Shown here one piece after another: positions 21,739 through 29,390 of a stretch of 29,390 nucleotides of DNA; the stretch's first letter is position 1; every line of letters starts with the position of its first letter. The translations under genes were made by a program, and so were the position numbers. Under the pieces are notes generated by a model. The model had not been told where the DNA came from, did not search any database, and saw only the letters and a list, made by a program, of their open reading frames with translations. The DNA lies in the NCBI GenBank assembly GCA_002474405.1, contig DLQW01000023.1:1-29390 (forward strand), given 5' to 3'. The stretch is from Christensenella sp. UBA7597 (lineage in GTDB: Bacteria > Bacillota > Clostridia > Christensenellales > Borkfalkiaceae).

Positions 21739-23511
21739 ATGGCTACGATAGGTAAAACAATTAAAGTTTCCGGTCCTTTGATCGTTGCGGAAAACATGGC
21801 GGACGCCAAACTTTACGACGTTGTGCGCGTTTCCGAAAAAGGACTTATCGGCGAAATCATCGAACTTCGCGGCGATAAAGCTTCCATTCAGGTGTACGAA
21901 GAAACGGCGGGGCTCGGCGTGGGCGAAAACGTGTATTCCACGGGCGAGCCGCTTTCCGCGGAACTGGCGCCGGGGCTCATCACGGGTATTTTCGACGGGA
22001 TTCAGCGCCCGCTGACCGCTTTGTATTTCAAGTACGGCGACAGAATTTCGCGCGGCGTTTCGGTAAACAAACTTTCCCGCGAGAAAAAGTGGACGTTTGT
22101 TCCGTGCGCTTCCGTCGGCGACGAAGTTTCGACGGGCGACGTGATAGGTACCGTGCAGGAGACGGAAATCGTCAGCCATAAAATTATGGTGCCCGCGGGC
22201 GTAAAGGGAAAAATTTCTTCGATTACGGCGGGCGATTTCACGATTGAAGAAACGGTTGCCGTGGTGGAAACGGAAAACGGCGCGAAGCCGCTTTGCATGT
22301 TGCAGAAATGCCCCGTGCGTAAAGGCAGAGCGTATAAAGAAAAACTGAATCCCGATCGCCCGATGGTTACGGGGCAACGCGTTATCGATACGCTGTTTCC
22401 CATTGCGAAAGGCGGCGTGGCGGCGGTGCCCGGTCCGTTCGGCAGCGGTAAAACCGTAGTGCAGCACCAGCTGGCGAAGTGGGCGGACGCGGACATCATC
22501 GTATACGTTGGCTGCGGCGAACGCGGCAACGAGATGACGGACGTTCTGAACGAATTTCCCGAACTGAAAGACCCGAAAACGGGCGAGCCGCTGATGAAGC
22601 GCACGGTGCTGATTGCCAACACTTCGGATATGCCCGTGGCGGCGCGGGAAGCTTCCATTTATACGGGCATCACCATTGCCGAATATTTCCGCGATATGGG
22701 CTACAACGTGGCGATTATGGCGGATTCCACTTCGCGTTGGGCGGAGGCGCTGCGCGAAATGAGCGGGCGGCTTGAAGAAATGCCCGGCGACGAAGGCTAT
22801 CCTGCGTATCTTGCCAGCCGTCTGGCGGAATTCTACGAACGCGCGGGCATCGTGAAAGTGCTCGGCAAAGAGGATAAATGCGGTTCGGTAACGGCAATCG
22901 GCGCCGTGTCGCCTCCGGGCGGCGACCTGAGCGAACCCGTGGCGCAGGCGACTTTGCGTATCGTAAAGGTGTTCTGGGGGCTTTCGGCTTCGCTTGCCTA
23001 CAAGCGGCATTTCCCCGCGATCGACTGGCTGATTTCGTATTCGCTGTATGCGGATAAAATGAAAGAGTGGTACGATACGGCGGTGGGGAAAGATTTCTTC
23101 CGCTATCGCACGGAAGTGATGAAGATTTTGCAGGAAGAAGCGGCGCTGGACGAAATCGTCCGACTGGTGGGTATGGACGCGCTTTCCGCGAAAGACCGCC
23201 TTACGATGGAAACGGCGAAGATGATCCGCGAAGATTTTCTGCATCAGAACGCGTTCCACGAAGTGGATACGTACACCTCGCTGAAAAAACAGCTGGCAAT
23301 GCTGAAACTCATCTGCGGTTTCCAGGAAAAAGCGGGCGAAGCGGTGGCGCAGTATGTGGATCTGAACGATATACTGAATTCTCCGTTCAAGGAAAAGATC
23401 GGGCGCGCGAAGTATGTGCCCGAAGAAAACGCAGAGCAGCTGGAAGAAATTTATACGGAAATGCTCGGCGAAATCAAGGCGCTTTGCGAGGGAGAGAGAG
23501 AAGATGTTTAA
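21739..23511 (+). CDS. ntpA: A/V-type ATPase catalytic subunit A
   Basis: A 590-residue catalytic subunit. The N-terminal barrel starts [18 protein letters not shown]. The nonhomologous insert follows (about 120-190). The Walker A GPFGSGKT is at about residues 232-239, close to its place in E. hirae NtpA. The Walker B region [15 protein letters not shown] and the [10 protein letters not shown] loop come next, and then the helical C-terminal domain. ATG 21739 is preferred to ATG 21730 because TAAGGA ends at 21729. The gene overlaps ntpB by eight bases. Confidence 0.97.
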   Translation: MATIGKTIKVSGPLIVAENMADAKLYDVVRVSEKGLIGEIIELRGDKASIQVYEETAGLGVGENVYSTGEPLSAELAPGLITGIFDGIQRPLTALYFKYGDRISRGVSVNKLSREKKWTFVPCASVGDEVSTGDVIGTVQETEIVSHKIMVPAGVKGKISSITAGDFTIEETVAVVETENGAKPLCMLQKCPVRKGRAYKEKLNPDRPMVTGQRVIDTLFPIAKGGVAAVPGPFGSGKTVVQHQLAKWADADIIVYVGCGERGNEMTDVLNEFPELKDPKTGEPLMKRTVLIANTSDMPVAAREASIYTGITIAEYFRDMGYNVAIMADSTSRWAEALREMSGRLEEMPGDEGYPAYLASRLAEFYERAGIVKVLGKEDKCGSVTAIGAVSPPGGDLSEPVAQATLRIVKVFWGLSASLAYKRHFPAIDWLISYSLYADKMKEWYDTAVGKDFFRYRTEVMKILQEEAALDEIVRLVGMDALSAKDRLTMETAKMIREDFLHQNAFHEVDTYTSLKKQLAMLKLICGFQEKAGEAVAQYVDLNDILNSPFKEKIGRAKYVPEENAEQLEEIYTEMLGEIKALCEGEREDV

Positions 23512-24889
23512 GGAATACAAGACGATTCGCGAGGTGGTCGGTCCGCTGATGGTGGTGGACGGCGTTGCGGGCGTAACGTACAACGAACTTGTGGAAATCG
23601 TGAACACGAACGGCGAAACGCGCCTCGGCAAAGTGCTGGAAGTTTCCGGCGACAAAGCCGTGGTGCAGCTGTTCGAAAATTCGCAGGGCTTACAGATTTC
23701 GGGCGCGAAAGCGCGCTTTCTGGGGCATGCGCAACGGCTTGCCGTCTCCCGTGATATGCTGGGGCGGGTGTTCGACGGTATGGGCAATCCCCGCGACGGC
23801 GGCGAAAGCGTGATTCCCGATAAATGGATGGATATTAACGGCGAACCCATCAATCCCGCGGCGCGGGATTACCCCAACGAATTTATCGAAACGGGCATTT
23901 CCGCCATCGACGGATTGAACACGCTGGTGCGCGGGCAGAAGCTGCCGGTGTTTTCGATGAGCGGTTTGCCGCACGCGGAGCTTGCCGCGCAGATCGCGCG
24001 TCAGGCAAAGGTGAAGAGCGGCGGAAATTTCGCCGTTGTGTTTGCGGCAATCGGCATTACGTTTGAAGAAGCGCAGTACTTCGTGGAAGATTTCAAGCGC
24101 ACGGGCGCCATCGAGCGTACGGTGCTGTTTACGAATCTTGCCAACGACCCCGCCGTAGAACGTATCGCTACGCCGCGTATGGCGCTTACCTGCGCGGAAT
24201 ATCTCGCGTTCGAATGTGGCATGCACGTGCTTGTAATTATGACGGACATCACGAACTACGCGGAAGCGCTCCGCGAAGTTTCGGCGGCGCGGCGGGAAGT
24301 ACCCGGTCGGCGCGGTTATCCCGGTTATCTGTATACCGACCTTGCTTCGCTGTACGAGCGTGCGGGGCGGATTCGCGGCAAAGAGGGTTCGATTACGCAG
24401 ATTCCCATTTTAACGATGCCTGAGGACGATAAAACGCACCCGATTCCCGACCTTACGGGGTATATCACGGAAGGGCAGATTATTCTTTCGCGCGAACTTT
24501 ATAAAAAGGGCGTTACGCCGCCCATCGACGTGCTTCCTTCGCTTTCCCGTCTGAAAGATAAAGGCATCGGCAGAGGCAAGACGAGAGAGGACCACGCGGA
24601 CACGATGAACCAGCTGTTCGCGGCGTACGCGAGGGGCAAAGAATGCAAGGAGCTTTCCGCGATTCTGGGCGAGGCGGCGCTTTCCGATACCGATAAACTA
24701 TACGCGAAATTTGCGGAAGAATTTGAAAAGAAGTACGTTTCGCAGGGATTCACCACGGCGCGCAGCATCGAAGAAACGCTGGATACGGGCTGGGAACTTC
24801 TGAGAATTCTGCCCGTTTCGGAATTGAAGCGTATCCGCGAAGAGTATATCGAAAAATATCTGCACCGCGGCGAAAGCAAGGCGGAATAA
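23504..24889 (+). CDS. ntpB: A/V-type ATPase regulatory subunit B
   Basis: A 461-residue non-catalytic partner of subunit A. It begins [20 protein letters not shown], and the P-loop position is replaced by [18 protein letters not shown], the hallmark of subunit B. The [38 protein letters not shown] block is fully conserved and includes the arginines that complete the A-subunit site. The start at 23504 lies inside the ntpA end with GGGAGAGAGAG upstream. The open frame to 23414 is a shadow. Confidence 0.97.
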   Translation: MFKEYKTIREVVGPLMVVDGVAGVTYNELVEIVNTNGETRLGKVLEVSGDKAVVQLFENSQGLQISGAKARFLGHAQRLAVSRDMLGRVFDGMGNPRDGGESVIPDKWMDINGEPINPAARDYPNEFIETGISAIDGLNTLVRGQKLPVFSMSGLPHAELAAQIARQAKVKSGGNFAVVFAAIGITFEEAQYFVEDFKRTGAIERTVLFTNLANDPAVERIATPRMALTCAEYLAFECGMHVLVIMTDITNYAEALREVSAARREVPGRRGYPGYLYTDLASLYERAGRIRGKEGSITQIPILTMPEDDKTHPIPDLTGYITEGQIILSRELYKKGVTPPIDVLPSLSRLKDKGIGRGKTREDHADTMNQLFAAYARGKECKELSAILGEAALSDTDKLYAKFAEEFEKKYVSQGFTTARSIEETLDTGWELLRILPVSELKRIREEYIEKYLHRGESKAE

Positions 24890-24947
24890 GGCGAAAGCCG
24901 GCGGGCTTTGCGGTTAAAAAGCAAAGCGGAGAAACAGGAACAGAAAT

Positions 24948-25595
24948 ATGGCAAGGCTGAACGTAAACCCCACGAGAATGGAGTTGAAAAAATTGAAGGC
25001 GCGGCTTTCCACGTCGGTGCGCGGGCATAAACTGCTGAAAGACAAGTCGGACGAGATGATCCGGCGGTTTTCGGAAATCGTCCGCGAAGCGAAGCGGCTG
25101 CGCGAGGACGTGGAATCGGAAATCGCTTTAACGTTGAAGCGGTTTTCTGTGGCGCGTTCGTTTACGCCTGCTTACGAAGCGGAAACGGCGTTTGCGATGC
25201 CCGCTACGGCAATCAGCGCGGAATGCGACGTGGAAAGCATCATGGGCGTGGACGTGCCGAAAATTTCGCTGCTCGGCGCCGCGGAAAACGATTCCGAGGG
25301 CGTTGCCGCGGGTGCGGCGGAGGTGCCGTATGCTTTCCCCGAAATCACGGGAGAGGCGGACGAGGCGGTGAAAGCCGCGTACACGTTGCTGCCGAAGATG
25401 CTGAAGCTTGCCGAAACGGAAAAGGCGGTGCGGATGCTGGCGGACGAGATAGAACGGAACAAACGGCGCGTGAACGCGCTGGAATACGTGATGATTCCGC
25501 AGCTGAACGAAACGATTAAATATATCAAAGATAAGCTTGACGAGAACGAGCGCGCAAGCATCGTGCGGCTGATGAAAGTGAAGAGCAAAGCGTAA
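24948..25595 (+). CDS. ntpD: A/V-type ATPase subunit D (central rotor shaft)
   Basis: A 215-residue coiled-coil rotor subunit. It starts ARLNVNPTRMELKKLKARLSTSVRGHKLLKDKSDEMIR, the canonical subunit D start. The C-terminal helix is RVNALEYVMIPQLNETIKYIKDKLDENERA. It forms the shaft with subunit F inside the A3B3 head. It is the last gene of the operon, 58 bases after ntpB and 14 bases before the terminator. No ntpH or ntpJ follows, unlike in E. hirae. Confidence 0.97.
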   Translation: MARLNVNPTRMELKKLKARLSTSVRGHKLLKDKSDEMIRRFSEIVREAKRLREDVESEIALTLKRFSVARSFTPAYEAETAFAMPATAISAECDVESIMGVDVPKISLLGAAENDSEGVAAGAAEVPYAFPEITGEADEAVKAAYTLLPKMLKLAETEKAVRMLADEIERNKRRVNALEYVMIPQLNETIKYIKDKLDENERASIVRLMKVKSKA

Positions 25596-25609
25596 AATGA
25601 TATTGAATG

Positions 25610-25638
25610 AAGGCTTCCGGTAAGGAAGCCTTTTTTTT
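25610..25638 (+). terminator. Rho-independent terminator of the ntp operon
   Basis: Perfect stem AAGGCTTCC / GGAAGCCTT (25610-25618 and 25624-25632), five-base loop, then eight T. Confidence 0.92.
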
Positions 25639-25687
25639 GCCGCATAAAATATTTGCGGAATTTGATTCGAAAAGTCGTTTAAAGCGC

Positions 25688-25716
25688 TTGATTTTTTCGA
25701 TTGTTTGTGATATAAT
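25688..25716 (+). promoter_or_regulatory. Sigma-A-type promoter for the LysR gene
   Basis: TTGATT (25688-25693), 17 bases, TATAAT (25711-25716). The predicted leader is about 70 bases. Confidence 0.6.
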
Positions 25717-25793
25717 TTGTTTGACGAAACGGAAGAACGCTTTTTTTTCGTTTTGCCGATTGAAAAAATCTTTCGGGATCATTTGTTTTTTCT

Positions 25794-26648
25794 ATGAATA
25801 CTGAAGAACTGAAAACATTTATCTGTCTTTGTAAAGTAAAAAATTTCACGCTGGCTGCCGAGCAGATGTATATTGCGCAGTCTACCGTAACTAACCGCAT
25901 TGTGGAGCTGGAAAAGGACGTAGGGAAGAAGCTTTTCAACCGCGCTTCGAAAAAGGTGATTCTTACGGAGGAGGGGCGCATCTTTCTGAAATACGCCGAG
26001 CGTATTCTGGAGCTGCAGGATACTTCCATTGCCGAGATGAACGCCGTATCGGCGTATCGGCAGAAGATTGCCGTAGGCTCGGTAAACGCCACGTACGAAA
26101 GCTTTGTGAAGCCCGTGCTGGACAGGTGTCTGCACGAAGCGGACGACGTTGCCGTGAAAGTGGTGATCGGGCATTCGATGAACCTCATTCAGATGTTGCA
26201 GGACAACGTGCTAGATATGGCGTTTTCGTCGATTCCGCTGAAGCGCGCGGGGTTCGAGTGTATGGAATACGACACGGACAGACTGGCGCTTGTTATCGGC
26301 AAAGGGTACAACCGGTATAAAGGCGGCGTGGACGAGGAAGGCTTGAAAAACATGTCGTATTTAATGTGCGACTTTTTAAGCGAAATCGGGGAATTTATCC
26401 GTTCGCTGTTCCCGGCGGATCATGTGTTTAAACTGGAAGTGGATAATTCTTCGAAGCTGCTGCCGTATCTGGAAGAAGGGCTGGGGTATTCGTTCATGCC
26501 CTATAAGATGGTGAAAGATAAGATTGAGGAAGGCGTGCTGGAAGAGGTGCCCCTGATAGGGTTTAAATCGCTGAAAGTAATCACGTATCTGATTTACCGC
26601 CAGAATTACGACCCGATGACGTTTTTAAAATACGCGCCGAAAAACTGA
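25794..26648 (+). CDS. LysR-family transcriptional regulator
   Basis: A 284-residue regulator. The N-terminal winged helix-turn-helix is at about residues 3-62 (LKTFICLCKVKNFTLAAEQMYIAQSTVTNRIVELEKDVGKKLFNR). A linker helix follows, then a periplasmic-binding-fold effector domain (about 90-284). The effector is unknown. No strong ribosome binding site is visible before ATG 25794, so expression may be low. It stands alone between the ntp terminator and the tRNA cluster, with no divergent neighbour of the kind that usually reveals a LysR target. Confidence 0.93.
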   Translation: MNTEELKTFICLCKVKNFTLAAEQMYIAQSTVTNRIVELEKDVGKKLFNRASKKVILTEEGRIFLKYAERILELQDTSIAEMNAVSAYRQKIAVGSVNATYESFVKPVLDRCLHEADDVAVKVVIGHSMNLIQMLQDNVLDMAFSSIPLKRAGFECMEYDTDRLALVIGKGYNRYKGGVDEEGLKNMSYLMCDFLSEIGEFIRSLFPADHVFKLEVDNSSKLLPYLEEGLGYSFMPYKMVKDKIEEGVLEEVPLIGFKSLKVITYLIYRQNYDPMTFLKYAPKN

Positions 26649-26808
26649 CGTCGCGAACGCTGTGCAAGGGAACGGGTGAAAACGGTGCCTGAAAACGGCG
26701 GAAGCGGGCAAAAAAGCAACAAAACGGGCGGAAAAAACGTAAAAACAGGCGTTTGAAAAAAAATTCTTATAAAAATAAAAATTTTTTCGGAAAACCTGTT
26801 AAAAACAG

Positions 26809-26837
26809 TTGACAAAACAAAAATTTTTTAGTATTAT
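26809..26837 (+). promoter_or_regulatory. Promoter of the tRNA cluster
   Basis: TTGACA (26809-26814), 17 bases, TATTAT (26832-26837), with an overlapping TATAAT at 26835-26840 (spacer 20). The 50 bases upstream are very A/T-rich, like an UP element. The rest of 26649-26922 holds no gene I can support. Confidence 0.7.
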
Positions 26838-26922
26838 AATTAGGCTGTTCACGAAATACGGAACGCTTGTAACGGTTGAGAAATCAAAGCCTTGAAAGTA
26901 TCGGAAGCGGACGGCTTAACAT

Positions 26923-26999
<77 letters not shown>

Positions 27000-27005
27000 T
27001 TAAAT

Positions 27006-27082
27006 GGCGGCGTAGCTTAGTTGGTTAGAGCGATCGGTTCATACCCGATAGGTCATAAGTTCGAATCTCATCGCCGCTACCA
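27006..27082 (+). tRNA. Elongator tRNA-Met (CAT)
   Basis: 77 bases with encoded CCA. The anticodon arm is ATCGG-TTCATAC-CCGAT. The acceptor has a G1-U72 wobble. The T stem ATAAG / CTCAT has an A51 x C63 mismatch. A CAT anticodon could also mark the TilS substrate tRNA-Ile, but the acceptor and anticodon stem fit elongator Met. Confidence 0.9.
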
Positions 27083-27128
27083 TTTGCAAACGATGCGAAC
27101 GCGGTTCGCGTGTGAGATATATAAAATG

Positions 27129-27204
27129 TGGCCCCATGGTCAAGCGGTTAAGACACCACCCTTTCACGGTGGTAACATGGGTTCAAGTCCCGTTGGGGTC
27201 ACCA
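27129..27204 (+). tRNA. tRNA-Glu (TTC)
   Basis: 76 bases with encoded CCA. The anticodon loop is CTTTCAC. The acceptor TGGCCCC / GGGGTCA has one G-U pair, and the T stem is fully paired apart from one G-U. Confidence 0.96.
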
Positions 27205-27210
27205 GATTAA

Positions 27211-27246
27211 AACAAATCCGAACAATCTTGTTCGGATTTGTTTTTT
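27211..27246 (+). terminator. Rho-independent terminator of the tRNA cluster
   Basis: A 14-base perfect stem (27211-27224 with 27229-27242), loop ATCT, followed by a T-run to 27246. The 138 bases after it (27247-27384) are AT-rich and hold nothing I can name. Confidence 0.93.
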
Positions 27247-27384
27247 ACTATAAATTTGTTTGTATTGTAAAAGGTGTCAAGAACGGACATTGTCGCCGCT
27301 TTTTTTCAGTGTACGAGCTTGCGGAAAATTTTATTAAAAACAAAAGAATTTTTAAGAATCTGCTTGCTTTTTTGTGAAGTTAAA

Positions 27385-27648
27385 TTATTTATCTAAAAAT
27401 TTTTCGGCATCCGAAAACAGCGTTTCGATATCGACGTTTAAAATTTTCGCAATCACATATATTTCTTTGTCGGTGGCGTTTCTGAGTTGTCCTTCCAGCT
27501 TGGAATAGCTGGTGGGGTTGATATCGCATCCGGCAAGCTGCATCTGCGCGATAAAATCTTTTTGTTTGATATTTCTTTCTTTGCGTAATTTTTCAACGTT
27601 TTTTCCGATAATATTATATTCCCCGTAAGATTTTTTCCTGAGTTTCAT
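27385..27648 (-). CDS. XRE-family helix-turn-helix regulator
   Basis: An 87-residue single-domain HTH protein. The helix-turn-helix lies at about residues 14-70: IGKNVEKLRKERNIKQKDFIAQM, then the recognition segment NPTSYSKLEGQLRNATDKEIYVIAKILNVDIETLF. No sensory domain is present. Start 27648 was chosen because GAAGGTAA lies just upstream on this strand, and the frame to 27705 would add residues from the promoter region. It is divergent from the SHOCT-domain gene, and the palindromes between them are its likely operators, in the style of a compact repressor-target pair. Confidence 0.88.
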   Translation of the reverse strand: MKLRKKSYGEYNIIGKNVEKLRKERNIKQKDFIAQMQLAGCDINPTSYSKLEGQLRNATDKEIYVIAKILNVDIETLFSDAEKFLDK

Positions 27649-27675
27649 TAGTTTACCTTCAGTATATTTCTTTTT

Positions 27676-27723
27676 CGGAATTATAATACAGAAAACGCTT
27701 GACATAATTCCGAAACGGAATTA
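27676..27723. promoter_or_regulatory. Palindromic operator plus repeated half-site between divergent genes
   Basis: TAATTCCG, AAA, CGGAATTA (27705-27723) is a perfect palindrome with eight-base arms. A second CGGAATTATAAT copy lies at 27676-27687. The palindrome fills the spacer of the rightward promoter. The left copy contains a leftward TATAAT (27680-27685), a possible -10 for the XRE gene. Confidence 0.75.
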
Positions 27724-27727
27724 TAAT
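27699..27727 (+). promoter_or_regulatory. Sigma-A-type promoter of the SHOCT-domain gene
   Basis: Consensus TTGACA (27699-27704), 17 bases, TATAAT (27722-27727). The operator occupies the spacer, so binding would block RNA polymerase. Confidence 0.85.
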
Positions 27728-27770
27728 AAGAATATCCTGAAAAATTTTAAATAGAAAGGAGAGAAAGTAT

Positions 27771-28520
27771 ATGAATGAAATTCGGAAAAACAAGGAAGAA
27801 GAAGCGGAAATTGTTTCCGCAAAATTTGCAATGCCGAAAATAGAAGTTATCGTTCTTAAAGTACTGATTATCGGTTTTGCTTTGTTGGGGGTGGTTGGAA
27901 TAATTATAGGATTAACCCGCGGGGGTTTTACGTTGTGTAACTTTGTTTGGGTATCGGTTTTATTTGCTGTTTGTTGGGTTTTGCGTTTTTTTGGATTAAA
28001 AGATTCAAAATTTAATGTTACCAACAAGGCGATTAACGGAGTAAATTCGCTATTGCTTTTCAAAAAATCTTATCGTTATCGTTTGGATGAAATCGATAAT
28101 ATTGAAATGGAATCATCTGTTTTGGGAATACATACGTTGGTATTGCATTTTTCACAAGGCAAACTTAGCTCTCGGCGTGATGTCAACTATGGAAGCGGGG
28201 TGTTGGGGATGCGAGGTGCGAATGTGTTTCGGATTGCGTATATTGAAAATTACGAAGAAGTCTATGATAAACTTTCTGCTTTACTTGCAGGCATGAAAAA
28301 CGATAAAGACGTAGCGATCGATATAGAAATGCGTAAAGTGGAAGCTGAGGATAGAAAAGCCGCTGCGTTTGAAATGGTGGCATCAAAGCTCGGTGGTACG
28401 GAAGCTGAACAAAATGACGCTTTAACGAAGCTGGAAAGGCTGCAGAAACTGAAAGAGAGCGGGGCGATTACCGAAGAGGAATACAACGAAAAGAAAACGG
28501 AGATGCTTAAAAATATATAG
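27771..28520 (+). CDS. Membrane protein with PH-like region and C-terminal SHOCT domain
   Basis: A 249-residue protein. A charged N-terminus is followed by two membrane helices (about residues 26-48 and 55-74). A probable bacterial PH-like region comes next (about 76-170: SKFNVTNKAINGVNSLLLFKKSYRYRLDEIDNIEM). A charged helix follows, and a SHOCT domain ends the protein (about 220-249, LERLQKLKESGAITEEEYNEKKTEML). SHOCT is a short oligomerisation-type domain common at C-termini. The function is unknown. AAAGGAG precedes the start. The gene is AT-rich compared with the surrounding genes, as is the XRE gene opposite, suggesting acquisition as a pair. Confidence 0.82.
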   Translation: MNEIRKNKEEEAEIVSAKFAMPKIEVIVLKVLIIGFALLGVVGIIIGLTRGGFTLCNFVWVSVLFAVCWVLRFFGLKDSKFNVTNKAINGVNSLLLFKKSYRYRLDEIDNIEMESSVLGIHTLVLHFSQGKLSSRRDVNYGSGVLGMRGANVFRIAYIENYEEVYDKLSALLAGMKNDKDVAIDIEMRKVEAEDRKAAAFEMVASKLGGTEAEQNDALTKLERLQKLKESGAITEEEYNEKKTEMLKNI

Positions 28521-28540
28521 AGCTTTCAAAATTTTATAAA

Positions 28541-28577
28541 TAAAAAATCGGCGTTGACTTTGGTAAGTCAACGCCGA
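28541..28577 (-). terminator. Rho-independent terminator of the pyruvate:ferredoxin oxidoreductase gene
   Basis: A 13-base perfect stem (28548-28560 with 28565-28577), loop TGGT. Read on the minus strand it is followed by a T-run (the A-run at 28542-28547). It may also stop the converging SHOCT gene, though the rightward tail is poor in T. Confidence 0.88.
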
Positions 28578-28603
28578 AATTCGTTTACTTTGCGAATCGC
28601 AAA

Positions 28604-29390
<787 letters not shown>

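Noticed and set aside
21634..23853. 739-residue open frame on the minus strand
   Set aside because: It is antisense to ntpA and ntpB, His/Arg/Phe-rich as expected from codon bias in the real genes, with no family and no ribosome binding site.
27006..27082. CAT-anticodon tRNA as the TilS-modified tRNA-Ile
   Set aside because: The acceptor GGCGGCG / CGCCGCU and the CGG-type anticodon stem fit elongator Met better. A tRNA-Ile2 identity cannot be fully excluded by eye.
27021..27377. 118-residue + frame across the tRNA genes
   Set aside because: It is made of tRNA and terminator sequence.

Overview
The window reads as an ordinary chromosomal segment of a strictly anaerobic, Gram-positive-type Bacillota, most likely an uncultured gut-type Clostridia. 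Evidence: a pyruvate:ferredoxin oxidoreductase, a sodium-type A/V-ATPase operon in the ntp order, adjacent tilS and hpt, strong GGAGG-type ribosome binding sites, sigma-A-like promoters and many U-tailed terminators. The lineage (Christensenellales-like) is inference. Base composition is moderately GC-rich except for an AT-rich island around 27.2-28.5 kb.

Layout. 1-1031: the last codons of guaA, a long imperfect palindrome, a terminator, a small cysteine-rich protein, and an opposing DUF378 membrane protein. 1.1-3.8 kb: tilS, hpt and a histidine phosphatase. 3.8-11.2 kb: a regulated transport operon. A DtxR-like repressor lies behind a promoter flanked by GTTAGC-N4-GCTAAC boxes. It is followed, with overlapping or near-overlapping genes, by a YgbA-family cysteine protein, two exporter-fold ABC half-transporters, and an ECF S component, EcfT and a double-ATPase EcfA. 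This set resembles siderophore or heme import loci, and is my candidate for the most interesting system here. 11.2-16.05 kb: two low-complexity hypothetical genes, a cysteine desulfurase/selenocysteine lyase-like enzyme divergent from a DUF3343 Se/S-carrier-like protein, endonuclease III (nth), and a phospholipase-D/cardiolipin-synthase-like membrane protein.

16.05-25.64 kb: the A/V-ATPase operon ntpF-I-K-E-C-G-A-B-D, behind up to three tandem promoters and closed by a clear terminator. The K ring subunit keeps the full set of residues that bind Na+ in Enterococcus hirae NtpK. Between ntpG and ntpA there is a 307-base gap holding a perfect 30-bp direct duplication of the ntpG 3' end and an imperfect inverted-repeat element. 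25.7-29.39 kb: a LysR regulator, a tRNA cluster (initiator Met, elongator Met, Glu) with promoter and terminator, a divergent XRE repressor / SHOCT membrane-protein pair sharing an operator placed inside a core promoter, and the C-terminal part of pyruvate:ferredoxin oxidoreductase running off the right edge.

Working picture: a sodium-coupled anaerobe oxidising pyruvate through ferredoxin, with a metal- or redox-responsive chelate importer. Start codons were chosen from ribosome binding sites and family N-termini. Residue numbers follow those starts and are by eye.
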